This document shows, in pieces, positions 1-10,278 of a stretch of 64,000 bases of DNA. The position numbers were made by a program, and so were the translations under genes. Each line of letters begins with the position of its first letter. Position 1 is the stretch's first letter. A model generated the notes under the pieces. It searched no databases. It saw only the letters and a list, made by a program, of their open reading frames with translations, and was not told the DNA's origin. The stretch comes from Sphingomonas leidyi (GTDB lineage Bacteria > Pseudomonadota > Alphaproteobacteria > Sphingomonadales > Sphingomonadaceae): assembly GCF_011761945.1 (NCBI RefSeq), contig NZ_JAASQV010000001.1, positions 496,001-560,000 on the forward strand, given 5' to 3'.

Positions 1-3000
1 ACGCCGACGACCGCGCTCGCCGCCACCACCTTCACCGTCACGGTGACGCACCAGGGAACGGGGTCCGCGTCCCAGACCTTCCTGCTCACCGTCAGCGCGC
101 CGGTGCCCACGGTCAGTGCCGTCTCCCCGGTCTCCGGCCCCGTCGGGGGCGGCAACTCCGTGACGATCACGGGTACGGGCTTCTCCACGGCGAGCAATAC
201 CGGCGCGGTGCTCTTCGGCGCGACGCCCGCCGGGCCCTATTCGATCGACAGCAATACCCAGATCACCGCGACGGCGCCCGCCGGCACCGCGGGCACGATC
301 GACATCACCGTCACCACGCCCGGCGGCACCAGCACGACCAGCGCGGCCGATCGCTATACCTATGTCGCGGCACCCACGGTGACGGCAGTGTCGCCGATAG
401 CGGGCCCGACGACCGGCGGCACGTCGGTGACGATCACCGGCACCGGCTTCCTGGCGGCCGCATCGACGGGGGCGGTCAAGTTCGGCGCCGGTGTCGCGAC
501 CTATTCGATCGTCAACGACACCCAGATCACCGCCACCTCGCCCAGCGGCACCGCGGGCTTGGTCAACGTCACCGTCACCACGCCCGGCGGCACCAGCGCG
601 ATCAGCGCGGCGGACCAGTTCACCTATGTCGCGGCACCCACGGTGACGGCAGTGTCGCCGATAGCGGGCCCGACGGCCGGCGGCACGTCGGTGACGATCA
701 CCGGCACCGGCTTCCTGGCGGCCGCATCGACGGGGGCGGTCAAGTTCGGCGCCGGTGTCGCGACCTATTCGATCGTCAGCGACACCCAGATCACCGCCAC
801 CTCGCCCAGCGGCACCGCGGGCCCGGCCGACGTCACCGTCACCACGCCCGGCGGCACCAGCGCGATCAGCGCGGCGGACCGGTTCACCTATGTCGCGGTG
901 CCCACGGTGACGGGGCTGTCGCCGATAGCGGGCCCGACGGCCGGCGGCACGTCGGTGACGATCACCGGCACTGGCTTCCTGGCGGCCGCATCGACGGGGG
1001 CGGTCAAATTCGGCGCGAATGTCGCGACCTATTCGATCGTCAACGATACGCAGATCAACGCTACGTCCCCCAGCGGCGTGGCGGGTCCGTTCGACGTCAC
1101 CGTCACCACGCCCGGCGGCACCAGCGCGATCAGCGCGGCGGACCAGTTCACCTATGTCGCGGCGCCGACGATCGGCGCGCCTTCGCCGGCGAGCGGCCCG
1201 GCGGCGGGCGGCACCGCGGTGACGCTGACCGGCACCAATCTGACCGGCGCGACGCTGACGGTGGACGGCGCATCCGTGACGCCGACCGGCAGCACCGCGA
1301 CGACGCTGACCTTCACGACGCCGGCGCATGCCGGAGGCGCGGTCAATGTGGTCGTCGCCACCGCGGGCGGCTCGGCCTCGACCAGCTTCACTTATGTCGC
1401 GGCACCGGTCGCCAGCAGCTTCACGGCATCCGCGGTCGCGTACAATGCCGCGGGCGTGACCTTCAGCGCCGCCGGCCATGCGACGAACAGCCCCACCAGC
1501 TTCGCGGTGGGCTCGGCCACGACGGCCAATGGCGGCACGGTCTCGATCGATTCGGCCGGGCTCGTCACCTATGGCGCGCCCACCGGGTTCCGCGGCAACG
1601 ACAGCTTCACGTTCACGGCGACCAACCTGGGCGGCACGTCCTCCCCGGCGACGGTCACGGTGCCGGTGAGCAACCCCACGCTCTCGTCGTCGCTCACCGG
1701 CAGCGGCACGCGCGGCATCGCGCTCTCGGGCGTGCAGATCAACACCAGCGGCGGCAGGGCAACCTATAGCTGCGCGCCGACGCCGGCCTCGGGTGCGCTG
1801 CCCGCGGGCACGCAGATCAACCCCGATTGCTCCGTCAGCGGCACGCCGGCGGCGAGCGGCAACTTCACCTTCGCCGCCACCGTGACGGACAGCTCGTTCG
1901 GCACCGGCCCCTTCACCCAGACGACCGGCTCGCTCTCGCTCAGCATCGCCGTGCCGACGATCGGCCTGTCGCCGGCCGCCGGCCCGCTGCCGGGCGGCAC
2001 CGTCGGCACCGGCTATTCGCAGAGCTTCACGGCGAGCGGCGGCACGTCGGGCTATAGCTATGCGCGCAGCAGCGGCACGCTGCCCCCGGGGCTGACCGTG
2101 GCGGGCAACACGCTTTCGGGCACGCCGACCACCGTGGGCACGTTCAATTTCGACATCACCGCGACCGACAGCTCGACCGTGGGCAGCGGCGGACCCTATT
2201 CCAAGACCCTGGCCTATAGCATCGTGGTGGGCTCGGGCAGCCAGACGATCAGCTTCGGCGCCCTGTCCAACATCTCGCTGTCCTCGTCTCCGCCGCCGCT
2301 CTCGGCCACTGCCAGCTCGGGCCTGACGGTCAGCTTCGCCTCGACCACGCCGAGCGTCTGCACGGTCTCTGGCACCACGGTGACGCTGGTCGACAGGGGC
2401 CTTTGTTCGATCACCGCCAGCCAGGCAGGCGACGGCAACTGGAGCGCGGCGAGCAACGTCGTGCAGAGCTTCACGGTGACCCCGGCCACGCTGGTGATAA
2501 CGCCGGCGGCCGCGACCGGCCTCCAGGTGGGCGTGTCCTATTCCCAGGCCAACACGGCCACGGGCGGCGTCACTCCCTATACCTATTCGCTCAACGCCGG
2601 CGCGTTCGTGCCGGGCACGAGCCTCAATTCGATGACGGGCACCGTCTCGGGCACGCCGACGGTGGCGGGCAGCTTCAGCTATATCGTCCAGGTCTCCGAC
2701 AGCCAGGGACCGGCGGTGACCGCGACAACTCCGGTCACCACGGTCACGATCGCCAAGGGCAACCAGACGATCAGCTTCACCTCGACCGCGCCGGCCGGCG
2801 CGACGGTGGGCAGTCCGGCCTATGCCGTGACCGCGAGCGCCAGCTCGCTGCTGGGCGTGAGCCTGAGCTCGACCACGACCGGCGTCTGCACCCTGACGGG
2901 CAACACGGTGACCTTCATCGCCACCGGCACGTGCATCATCAACGCCAACCAGGCCGGCGACACCAATTGGAACCCGGCGCCCCAGGTGCAGCAGAGCATC

Positions 3001-6000
3001 ACGGTCGGCGCGGCGCAGACCGTCACGGCCTCGCTCAGCTTCTCGCCGACCTCGCTCGGCGTCGGGGCGAACGGCACGCTGACCATCACCTTCGCCAATC
3101 CCAATGCCTCGGCCACACCGGACGTCGCGCCGCTGCTTACCGGTTCCGCGCTGCTGAGCCGCGTGAGCGGCGCGCCGGGCGGCAGCTGCGGGGCCACCGG
3201 ATCGGATGCGGGGGCGAACTATCAGTTCGGCAACTTCGCCATCCCGTCGAGCGGCTGCACGATCACGCTCACCTATGCCGGCGTGACAGCGGGCTCGTCC
3301 TCGGGCCTGGTGCTCGGCGCCTTCACGCCCAGCGGCTATCCGACCACGCCGGCAGCGCCGAGCAATGCCTTTGCAGTGGTACCGACGGTCACGGGGCTCT
3401 CGCCCAATTCGGGCCCGGTCAGCCAGGTGGTGACCGTCTCGGGCACCGGCTTCAGCACGACGCCGGGCAACAACATAGTGACCTTCGGGACGGCGGGGAC
3501 CGGCACGGTCACCGCGGCGAGCGCGACGTCGCTCACCGTCACTGCGCCGGCCGCCGGCACGGGCGCGCAGCCCGTCACGGTCGGCGTCAACGGCCAGACC
3601 AGCGCGAGCCCGTACAGCTACACCTTCATCGCGCGGCCGAGCGCGGCGGACGTCAGCGCGACGGTACCCTATAACACCGCTACCCCGATCGACCTGTCGA
3701 GCGCAGTCTCCGCGGGCGGCCCGCACACCAGCATCGCGATCGCCGTCAATGTGCAGCACGGCACGACCAGCATCGCCGGCGACACGGTGACCTATACCCC
3801 GACGGCGGGCTATATCGGGCCGGACAGCTTCACCTACACCGCAAGCGGTGCGGGCGGCACTTCGGACGTGAAGCAAGTCAGCATCACGGTGGTGGCCCCC
3901 GCGGCGCCGGTGGCGAATCCCAAGAGCGGCGTCGCGATCCCGTATAACGGCACCGGCACCCCGATCGACCTGTCGGGCTCGATCACCGGCGTGCATGGCA
4001 GCATCGCGGTCGTCACGGTGCCGCAGCATGGCGCCTATGTCGTCACGGGCGACACGGTGACCTACACGCCCAATGCCGGCTATTACGGCGCGGACAGCTT
4101 CACCTATACCGCGACCGGCCCGGGCGGGACCTCGGCCCCGGCCAGGGTGGACGTGACGGTGGCCACGCCTCCGGCGCCGACCGTAGCCAACAAGAGCGTG
4201 GCGGTGCCCTATGCGAGCACCGGCACGGCGATCGACCTGTCGACCTCGATCACCGGCGTCCATGCGAGCATCGCGGTCACCAGCGGTCCCGCGCACGGCA
4301 CGGTGACGATCGCGGGCGACGTGGTGACCTATACTCCGGCCGCCACGCACTATGGGGCGGACAGCTTCACCTATACCGCGACCGGCCCGGGCGGCACTTC
4401 CGCCGCGGCGACGGTCACGCTGACGGTAGCGAACCCGCCGGCGCCGACCGTGGTGGACAAGCCCGGCGTGGGCGTGCCCTATGCGAGCACCGGCACGGCG
4501 ATCGACCTGTCGGGCTCGATCACCGGCGTCCATGCGAGCATCGCGATCGGCACCAATCCGGCGCATGGCACGGTCACGATCGCGGGTGATGTGGTGACCT
4601 ATACCCCGGCGGCGACCTATTATGGCGCGGACAGCTTCACCTATACCGCGACCGGCCCGGGCGGCACTTCGGCGCCCGCGACGGTGAGCCTGACCGTGGC
4701 AACCCCCGCGGCGCCGGTAGCGGCCAACAAGCCTGGCGTGGGCGTGCCCTATGCAAGCACCGGTACGGCGATCGACCTGTCGGGCTCGATCACCGGCGTT
4801 CATTCGAGCATCGCGATCGGCACCAATCCGGCGCATGGCACGGTCACGATCGCGGGTGATGTGGTGACCTATACCCCGGCGGCGACCTATTATGGCGCGG
4901 ACAGCTTCACCTATACGGCGACGGGACCCGGCGGCACCTCGGCTCCGGCGACGGTGAGCCTGACGGTGGCGACGCCCGCGGCACCGGTCGCAGCGAACAA
5001 GAGTGGCGTGGCGGTGCCCTATGCGAGCACCGGCACGGCGATCGACCTGTCGGGCTCGATCACCGGCGTCCATGCGAGCATCGCGATCGGCACGGCGCCG
5101 GCGCACGGCACGGTGACGATCGCGGGCGATGTCGTGACCTACACCCCGGCTGCGACCTATTATGGCGCGGACAGCTTCACCTTCACGGCGACCGGCCCTG
5201 GCGGCACCTCGGCCCCGGCGACGGTGAGCCTGACCGTGGCGACGCCGCCGGCGCCGATCGTTGCGGACAAGAGCGGCGTGGCGGTGCCCTATGCGAGCGC
5301 CGGTACGGCGATCGACCTGTCGGGATCGATCACCGGCGTGCGCGGCAGCATCGCGATCGGCACGGCGCCGGCGCACGGCACGGTGACGATCGCAGGCGAG
5401 GTCGTTACCTATACGCCGGCCGCGACCTATTATGGCGCGGACAGCTTCACCTATACCGCGACCGGCCCGGGCGGCACTTCGGCTCCCGCGACGGTGAGCC
5501 TCACCGTGGCGACGCCGGCGGCGCCGACCGCGGCCAACAAGAGCGGCGTGGCCGTCGGCTATAACAGCGGCGGCACGCCCATCGACCTGGCGCCTTCGGT
5601 CACCGGGGTGCACAGCACGCTCACGGTCGTCACGGCGCCGGCGCACGGCACCGCCACGGTCAATGGCGATGTGGTCACCTATACCCCCACCAGCGGCTAT
5701 TTCGGCGCGGACAGCTTCGCCTATACCGTCACCGGCCCGGGCGGCACGTCCGCGGCGGCGACGGTGAGCCTCACCGTGGCGACGCCGCCGCCGCCGAACG
5801 CGGCGCCGGGCACCTCCACGGTCGCGGGCAGCACCACGCCGGCAGGGACGAGCGTCCAGATCAACCTCTCGGCACTGGTCACTGGCGTCTATGACTCGAT
5901 CCAGATCGCCAGCCAGCCCGCGCACGGCACGGTCACGCTGAGCGGCGGCGCCGGGCCGAGCCTGACGCCGGTCGCCGTGGCGCCGGCCTCGCCGACCATC

Positions 6001-7647
6001 GCGACCTACACGCCGGCCGCCAATTATTCGGGCACCGACAGCTTCACTTATGTGGCGGTCGGTCCGGGCGGCACCTCGGCGCCGGGCACGGTGACGATCA
6101 CCGTGGTCGGCCAGGTGCCGGTCGCCGCGCCCAAGACGGCGACGGCGGGCGATGGCCAGATGGTCTCCGTGATGCTCACCGACGGGGCGGTGCGCGGGCC
6201 GTTCACCGGTGCGAATGTCGTGAGCGTGTCGCCGGCCAGCTCGGCCACGACCGCGATCGTGGCGGCCGGCAACGGCGCCTATCGCCTCGACGTGACGCCG
6301 AACAACCGCTTCGGCGGGCAGATCGTGGTCACCTATACGCTGAGCAACGTCTTCGGCGCTTCGGCCCCGTCGACGGTCACGCTCACCGTCCAGGCGCGCC
6401 CGGATCCGCGCAACGATCCGGATATCGCCGCGATCAGCGATGCGCAGGCCGAGACGGCCCGCCGCTTCGCCCGGGCACAGGTGTCCAACTTCATGCGGCG
6501 CACCGAGCAGCTCCATAACGGCGGCGGCAGCACCGGCCTTGCGATGGGCGTGACGCTGGCCTCGCGCGACGGCTCGGCGCCGATGCAGCGGCCCGACGAC
6601 AAGAACTGGGGGCTGGCCATCACCGAGCGGATGCGCGTCTCGGGCGAGGATCCGGCGATCGGCCAGTTCGCCAACAATCCGCAATCGCCGCTCTCGCGTG
6701 CCGACCAGCTCGGCTATGGCCGGACGGTCGCCGGCACGGGCGCGGCGAGCGGTGCGGCCGGCAGCCCGGGCGCACCGGGCAAGGGCGCGGTGGACGAGGA
6801 CGGCAATCGCCGGGTCGGCTCGCTGGCCACCTGGGCGGGCGGCGCGATCGATATCGGCACCCGGGACAAGCGGACCGATCGCAGCAAGATCACCGCCACC
6901 ACAGCGGGCCTCAGCGCCGGTGCCGACATCAAGCTCTCGGAGGGCGTGTTGGTCGGCCTGGGCGGCGGCTATGGCAATGATCTGAGCCGGATCGGCACCG
7001 CGGCGCAGGTGCGCGGCACCAGCACGATCTATGCGGCCTATGCGAGCATCCAGCCCGCCAGCGGCACCTTCATCGACGGCATGATCGGTCGCGGGCAGCT
7101 CGATTTCACCACCCGGCGCATCGCCCAGGCAGTGAACGCGACGGCGCGCGGCAGCCGTGACGGCAGCTACACCATCGCCGCGATCTCGCTGGGGATCGAT
7201 CGGGCGGGCGGGCCGCTGCAATGGTCGGTCTATGGCCGCGGCGAGTATATGGACGCGGATCTCGATGCCTATGCGGAGAGCGGCGCCGGGCGCTACAATC
7301 TGCGCTTCGACGCCCGCCAGGTGCGCTCGATCACCGGCACGATCGGCGGCCGCCTGCAATATCGGCAGAAGACGGGCTTCGGTTCGATCACGCCGCGCCT
7401 GCGCGCCGAGTGGAACCATGAGTTCGCCAATGTCGATGCGCAGTGGCTCGACTATGCCGATATCCCGGGCGCGGCGATCTATGCGCTGGCGGGCAATGGC
7501 TGGAAGCGCGAGCAGTTGCAGCTGAGCTTCGGCACGCGCTTCGACATCCTGAGCAGCGGCTGGTCGTTCGACTTCGAGACCGGGTTGCGCGCGGCCCAGG
7601 GCGAGAAGGCCGGCACGCTGCAGCTCCGCCTGTCGAAGCGCTGGTAG
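1..7647 (+). CDS. Giant repeat-rich autotransporter adhesin (5' end outside window)
   Basis: The frame is open from base 1, so the N-terminus and any signal peptide lie upstream; about 2,548 residues are visible. The order is: four IPT/TIG-type Ig repeats (about residues 35-390, pattern SPxxGPxxGGTxVTITGTGF), further Ig-like modules including He_PIG-type segments with GTPTxxGxFxF (about 390-1150), then eight or nine cadherin-like repeats of about 90 residues (about 1215-2035, pattern VTYTPxxxYYGADSFTYTATGPGGTS). A linker (about 2130-2275) leads to a C-terminal beta-barrel (about 2275-2548) ending in Trp, as expected for a type V autotransporter. The protein is inferred to sit in the outer membrane and expose a long stalk for adhesion or aggregation. 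The barrel and repeat classes are clear; the ligand is unknown. The next gene is convergent. Confidence 0.85.
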   Translation, partial: TPTTALAATTFTVTVTHQGTGSASQTFLLTVSAPVPTVSAVSPVSGPVGGGNSVTITGTGFSTASNTGAVLFGATPAGPYSIDSNTQITATAPAGTAGTIDITVTTPGGTSTTSAADRYTYVAAPTVTAVSPIAGPTTGGTSVTITGTGFLAAASTGAVKFGAGVATYSIVNDTQITATSPSGTAGLVNVTVTTPGGTSAISAADQFTYVAAPTVTAVSPIAGPTAGGTSVTITGTGFLAAASTGAVKFGAGVATYSIVSDTQITATSPSGTAGPADVTVTTPGGTSAISAADRFTYVAVPTVTGLSPIAGPTAGGTSVTITGTGFLAAASTGAVKFGANVATYSIVNDTQINATSPSGVAGPFDVTVTTPGGTSAISAADQFTYVAAPTIGAPSPASGPAAGGTAVTLTGTNLTGATLTVDGASVTPTGSTATTLTFTTPAHAGGAVNVVVATAGGSASTSFTYVAAPVASSFTASAVAYNAAGVTFSAAGHATNSPTSFAVGSATTANGGTVSIDSAGLVTYGAPTGFRGNDSFTFTATNLGGTSSPATVTVPVSNPTLSSSLTGSGTRGIALSGVQINTSGGRATYSCAPTPASGALPAGTQINPDCSVSGTPAASGNFTFAATVTDSSFGTGPFTQTTGSLSLSIAVPTIGLSPAAGPLPGGTVGTGYSQSFTASGGTSGYSYARSSGTLPPGLTVAGNTLSGTPTTVGTFNFDITATDSSTVGSGGPYSKTLAYSIVVGSGSQTISFGALSNISLSSSPPPLSATASSGLTVSFASTTPSVCTVSGTTVTLVDRGLCSITASQAGDGNWSAASNVVQSFTVTPATLVITPAAATGLQVGVSYSQANTATGGVTPYTYSLNAGAFVPGTSLNSMTGTVSGTPTVAGSFSYIVQVSDSQGPAVTATTPVTTVTIAKGNQTISFTSTAPAGATVGSPAYAVTASASSLLGVSLSSTTTGVCTLTGNTVTFIATGTCIINANQAGDTNWNPAPQVQQSITVGAAQTVTASLSFSPTSLGVGANGTLTITFANPNASATPDVAPLLTGSALLSRVSGAPGGSCGATGSDAGANYQFGNFAIPSSGCTITLTYAGVTAGSSSGLVLGAFTPSGYPTTPAAPSNAFAVVPTVTGLSPNSGPVSQVVTVSGTGFSTTPGNNIVTFGTAGTGTVTAASATSLTVTAPAAGTGAQPVTVGVNGQTSASPYSYTFIARPSAADVSATVPYNTATPIDLSSAVSAGGPHTSIAIAVNVQHGTTSIAGDTVTYTPTAGYIGPDSFTYTASGAGGTSDVKQVSITVVAPAAPVANPKSGVAIPYNGTGTPIDLSGSITGVHGSIAVVTVPQHGAYVVTGDTVTYTPNAGYYGADSFTYTATGPGGTSAPARVDVTVATPPAPTVANKSVAVPYASTGTAIDLSTSITGVHASIAVTSGPAHGTVTIAGDVVTYTPAATHYGADSFTYTATGPGGTSAAATVTLTVANPPAPTVVDKPGVGVPYASTGTAIDLSGSITGVHASIAIGTNPAHGTVTIAGDVVTYTPAATYYGADSFTYTATGPGGTSAPATVSLTVATPAAPVAANKPGVGVPYASTGTAIDLSGSITGVHSSIAIGTNPAHGTVTIAGDVVTYTPAATYYGADSFTYTATGPGGTSAPATVSLTVATPAAPVAANKSGVAVPYASTGTAIDLSGSITGVHASIAIGTAPAHGTVTIAGDVVTYTPAATYYGADSFTFTATGPGGTSAPATVSLTVATPPAPIVADKSGVAVPYASAGTAIDLSGSITGVRGSIAIGTAPAHGTVTIAGEVVTYTPAATYYGADSFTYTATGPGGTSAPATVSLTVATPAAPTAANKSGVAVGYNSGGTPIDLAPSVTGVHSTLTVVTAPAHGTATVNGDVVTYTPTSGYFGADSFAYTVTGPGGTSAAATVSLTVATPPPPNAAPGTSTVAGSTTPAGTSVQINLSALVTGVYDSIQIASQPAHGTVTLSGGAGPSLTPVAVAPASPTIATYTPAANYSGTDSFTYVAVGPGGTSAPGTVTITVVGQVPVAAPKTATAGDGQMVSVMLTDGAVRGPFTGANVVSVSPASSATTAIVAAGNGAYRLDVTPNNRFGGQIVVTYTLSNVFGASAPSTVTLTVQARPDPRNDPDIAAISDAQAETARRFARAQVSNFMRRTEQLHNGGGSTGLAMGVTLASRDGSAPMQRPDDKNWGLAITERMRVSGEDPAIGQFANNPQSPLSRADQLGYGRTVAGTGAASGAAGSPGAPGKGAVDEDGNRRVGSLATWAGGAIDIGTRDKRTDRSKITATTAGLSAGADIKLSEGVLVGLGGGYGNDLSRIGTAAQVRGTSTIYAAYASIQPASGTFIDGMIGRGQLDFTTRRIAQAVNATARGSRDGSYTIAAISLGIDRAGGPLQWSVYGRGEYMDADLDAYAESGAGRYNLRFDARQVRSITGTIGGRLQYRQKTGFGSITPRLRAEWNHEFANVDAQWLDYADIPGAAIYALAGNGWKREQLQLSFGTRFDILSSGWSFDFETGLRAAQGEKAGTLQLRLSKRW
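367..1158 (+). repeat. Three tandem 264-bp repeats (IPT/TIG units)
   Basis: Units start at 367, 631 and 895, exactly 264 bp (88 codons) apart, and are nearly identical in DNA over long stretches. A more diverged unit precedes them. The conservation at nucleotide level suggests recent duplication or gene conversion within the adhesin gene. Confidence 0.85.
4204..5553 (+). repeat. Five tandem 270-bp repeats (cadherin-like units)
   Basis: The shared string gtgccctatgc recurs at 4204, 4474, 4744, 5014 and 5284, a period of exactly 270 bp (90 codons). More diverged copies flank the block on both sides. The high identity makes copy-number change by recombination plausible and would complicate short-read assembly. 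Confidence 0.85.
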
Positions 7648-7722
7648 GGGAAGGGGCCCGGACCGGTTTCGCGGGGCTTTACCGCCGCGGCGGCGGGCAC
7701 CGGGGTCCGGCCCGGGGCTCGC

Positions 7723-8079
7723 CTAGGGCCGCAATCGCGCGAGCGCGTCGGCCAGCTGGGCCTCGCGATAGGGTTTCTCGATCATCGGCACGTTCTTGCC
7801 GAACCCTTCCGGCGGAGCGCCATAGCCGCTGGCGAAGGCGAAGGGCAGGCCGCGCGCCCGCAACGCCTCCGCGATCGGGGTGCTGCGTTCTCCGCTCAGG
7901 TTTATGTCGAGGATCGCCACGTCGAAGCCGCCGCCTTCGGCCAGCGCCAGCCCGTCGGCCAGCCTGCTCGCCGGGCCGATCGTTTCGCAACCCAGCGCTT
8001 CGAGCAGGTCCTCGAGATACATGGCGACCACCGGCTCGTCCTCGACGACGAGCACGCGCAAGCCGCGGAGCCCGCTCAC
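7723..8079 (-). CDS. Single-domain response regulator (CheY-like receiver)
   Basis: The 118-residue protein is a receiver domain only: LRVLVVEDEP carries the acidic pocket, VAILDINLSG the phospho-acceptor Asp, and IEKP the conserved Lys. It should be phosphorylated by the kinase encoded immediately upstream on the same strand. The GTG start overlaps that gene's TGA stop in a GTGA, indicating translational coupling. With no output domain it may act by protein contact or as an intermediate in a phosphorelay, as is common for receivers paired with HWE kinases. The partner assignment follows from the overlap. Confidence 0.85.
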   Translation of the reverse strand: MSGLRGLRVLVVEDEPVVAMYLEDLLEALGCETIGPASRLADGLALAEGGGFDVAILDINLSGERSTPIAEALRARGLPFAFASGYGAPPEGFGKNVPMIEKPYREAQLADALARLRP

Positions 8080-10217
8080 GCGGCCCCCTCGGGCAGCGGG
8101 GCGTCGACGATGCAGACCAGCCCGTCCGGGCGGAATTCGATGCGCACCGTGCCGCCCAGTTCGGCGGCGAGGCCGCGTTCGATCATGCGCGTGCCGAAGC
8201 CGCGCCGCGTCGGCGCCACGACCGGCGGGCCGCCCGCTTCCTCCCAGCGCAGCGCGAGCCTGGCGACGCCGCCGACGTGCGCGCGCCGCCAATGGACCGC
8301 GATTCGCCCCTCGGGCCGTGACAGGGCGCCATGCTTCACGGCGTTGGTCGCCAGCTCGTGGATGGCCAGCGCCAGGCTGATTGCGGTCTTGGGCTGGATC
8401 GACAGGTCCGGCCCGTCCAGCGCGAAGCGGCTCGGCTCGCCGTGCGGGCGCAGGGCATCCTCGATGATCCGGCGCATCGAGACCAGGCCCCAATGCTCGC
8501 GCGTCAGCAGATTGTGCGCCTCGGAGAGCGCGGCCAGCCGGCCTTCGAACGCGGCACGGGCCCGGGGCGGGGGCACATCGTCCTTGAAGCTCTGCCGGGC
8601 GATGCCCTGCACGATCGCCAGCGTGTTCTTCACCCGGTGGTTCAGCTCGTCGATCAGCAGGCGGAGATGCGCTTCCGCGCGCTTCGCCTCGGTCATGTCG
8701 CGCCCGATGGCGTGCAGCGCCACCGGCCGGCCCTGCGCATCGAGGTTCAGCCGCGAATTGACTTCCCAGATCAACTCGCGGCCATCCTTGGCGCGCAGTT
8801 TCAGGGTCAGCCGGGTCGAGCCGCCATGCTGCAGCTTGCGGTTGAACGCATCCATGCCGATCGCGAACTGGTCCTCGTCCATGAAGTCGCGGATCGAGCG
8901 GCCGAGGATCTCGTCCTCGCGATAGCCTATCGCCTCCACCACCGCCGGATTCACCGAGGTGACCCGATTGTCGAGCGTCGTGGTGATCAGGAAGTCGTTG
9001 GCCTGTTCGAAGATGGTGCGGAAGCGCGCCTCGCTCTCGCGCAGTTCCTGTTCGGCGCGCTTGCGGTCGGTAACGTCGAACGAGACGCCGACGAAGCGGC
9101 TCGGCCGGCCGTCGCCATAGTCGATCCGGCTGCCATGGCTCTGCAGCCAGCGCTCGGCACCATCCTCGGCACGCACTATGCGATAGGTGATCGCATAGGG
9201 CTCGCCCGCCGTGAAGCAGCGCATCGCCGCCTCCCGCACCATTGCCCGGTCGTCGGGATGCGCGCGCGCGATCCACTCGTCGAAGCTGCCGCGCGGATCG
9301 GGCCGGTGCGGCATGCCGAGCAGGTCGAAGCGGTTGGGCGACCAGGCGCCCTCCATCGTGTCGAGGTCCAGCTCCCAGGTGGCCATGCCGGCCGCCTCGG
9401 TGGCAAGGCGCAGCGTCTCCTCGCTCTTGCGCAGCGCATCCTCGTCCGCGCGGCGCTGGGTGACGTCCAGCGTCACCGACAGCACGCCGAAGGGTTCGCC
9501 GGTGGGCCGGCGGATCACCGCGACCGAATTGTTCACCCAGACCACGCCGCCGTCCTTGCGGACATAGCGTTTCTCATGGGTATAGGGCGTGCCGTCCCGC
9601 ACCACCTTCTCGAACAGCGGCAAGTTGCGGGCGAGATCGTCCGGATGGGTGATCTGCTGCATCGTCATGCCGCCCATCAGCGCATCGCGGCTCCAGCCGG
9701 CTATCTCGCAGAAGCGATCGTTGACCAGCGTGAAGCGGCCCTCGATGTCCACCTGGGCGAAGCCGGCCGTGGTCTGGCTGATGAACGCCGAAAGCTGCGC
9801 CTCGCGCTCGCGCAGCGCGAGTTCGGCGGTCTTGGCCTCGGTTACGTCATGGGCGACGCCGATGAAGCCGATATGATGCCCCTGCGCATCCCGGCGCGGC
9901 TGCGAGGTGGAGTGGAGCCAGCGCCACTCGCCATGGACGTTGCGATAGCGCCCCTCGAGCTCGAAGGTGCCGAGGCTCGCCTCGCCGGCCACCGATTGCG
10001 CAAGGACCTGGGCGGCATCGTCCGGATGGATGATCCGCCGCCAGTCGAAGTCGAGCGCCTCTTGATAGGAGACGCCGAGGAACGCGACATAGGCGCGATT
10101 GACGAAGCTGCGCTTGCGATCCAGCCGAGTCACCCAGACGGCGACGGGGGCGCTGTCCGCGATCATGCGGAACTCGTCCTCGCCCACCGGAAGCGGTTCG
10201 GCCGGTGCGTCGGTCAT
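8076..10217 (-). CDS. Multi-PAS sensor histidine kinase, HWE family
   Basis: About 713 residues from the ATG at 10217; a TTG at 10262 would add 15. Four PAS domains follow one another in roughly the first 515 residues, with PAC-like tails such as RWLHSTSQPRRDAQG and IGVAHDVTEA. The kinase core begins with the HWE/HisKA_2 phospho-acceptor box LIDELNHRVKNTLAIVQGIA, then an ATPase domain containing AIHELATNAVKHGA and RGFGTRMIERGLA. No membrane segment is seen, so it is probably a soluble sensor of redox, light or small ligands. PAS domains of this kind often bind a cofactor, but none can be assigned here. It is coupled to the receiver gene downstream. Confidence 0.88.
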   Translation of the reverse strand: MTDAPAEPLPVGEDEFRMIADSAPVAVWVTRLDRKRSFVNRAYVAFLGVSYQEALDFDWRRIIHPDDAAQVLAQSVAGEASLGTFELEGRYRNVHGEWRWLHSTSQPRRDAQGHHIGFIGVAHDVTEAKTAELALREREAQLSAFISQTTAGFAQVDIEGRFTLVNDRFCEIAGWSRDALMGGMTMQQITHPDDLARNLPLFEKVVRDGTPYTHEKRYVRKDGGVVWVNNSVAVIRRPTGEPFGVLSVTLDVTQRRADEDALRKSEETLRLATEAAGMATWELDLDTMEGAWSPNRFDLLGMPHRPDPRGSFDEWIARAHPDDRAMVREAAMRCFTAGEPYAITYRIVRAEDGAERWLQSHGSRIDYGDGRPSRFVGVSFDVTDRKRAEQELRESEARFRTIFEQANDFLITTTLDNRVTSVNPAVVEAIGYREDEILGRSIRDFMDEDQFAIGMDAFNRKLQHGGSTRLTLKLRAKDGRELIWEVNSRLNLDAQGRPVALHAIGRDMTEAKRAEAHLRLLIDELNHRVKNTLAIVQGIARQSFKDDVPPPRARAAFEGRLAALSEAHNLLTREHWGLVSMRRIIEDALRPHGEPSRFALDGPDLSIQPKTAISLALAIHELATNAVKHGALSRPEGRIAVHWRRAHVGGVARLALRWEEAGGPPVVAPTRRGFGTRMIERGLAAELGGTVRIEFRPDGLVCIVDAPLPEGAA

Positions 10218-10278
10218 CGGGGCCCGATGGAAAGCATCGTCAAGTTCCCAGCCTTGCGCCAAGGTGGATCAATGTTCG

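Noticed and set aside
4204..5553. Regular repeats resembling a CRISPR array
   Set aside because: The period is 270 bp, fully coding and in frame, with no short repeats or spacers.
7653..7720. GC-rich imperfect inverted repeats and the palindrome CCGCCGCGGCGG between the adhesin and the receiver gene
   Set aside because: Stem is interrupted and lacks a T-tract; such words are expected in this composition, so no terminator is called.
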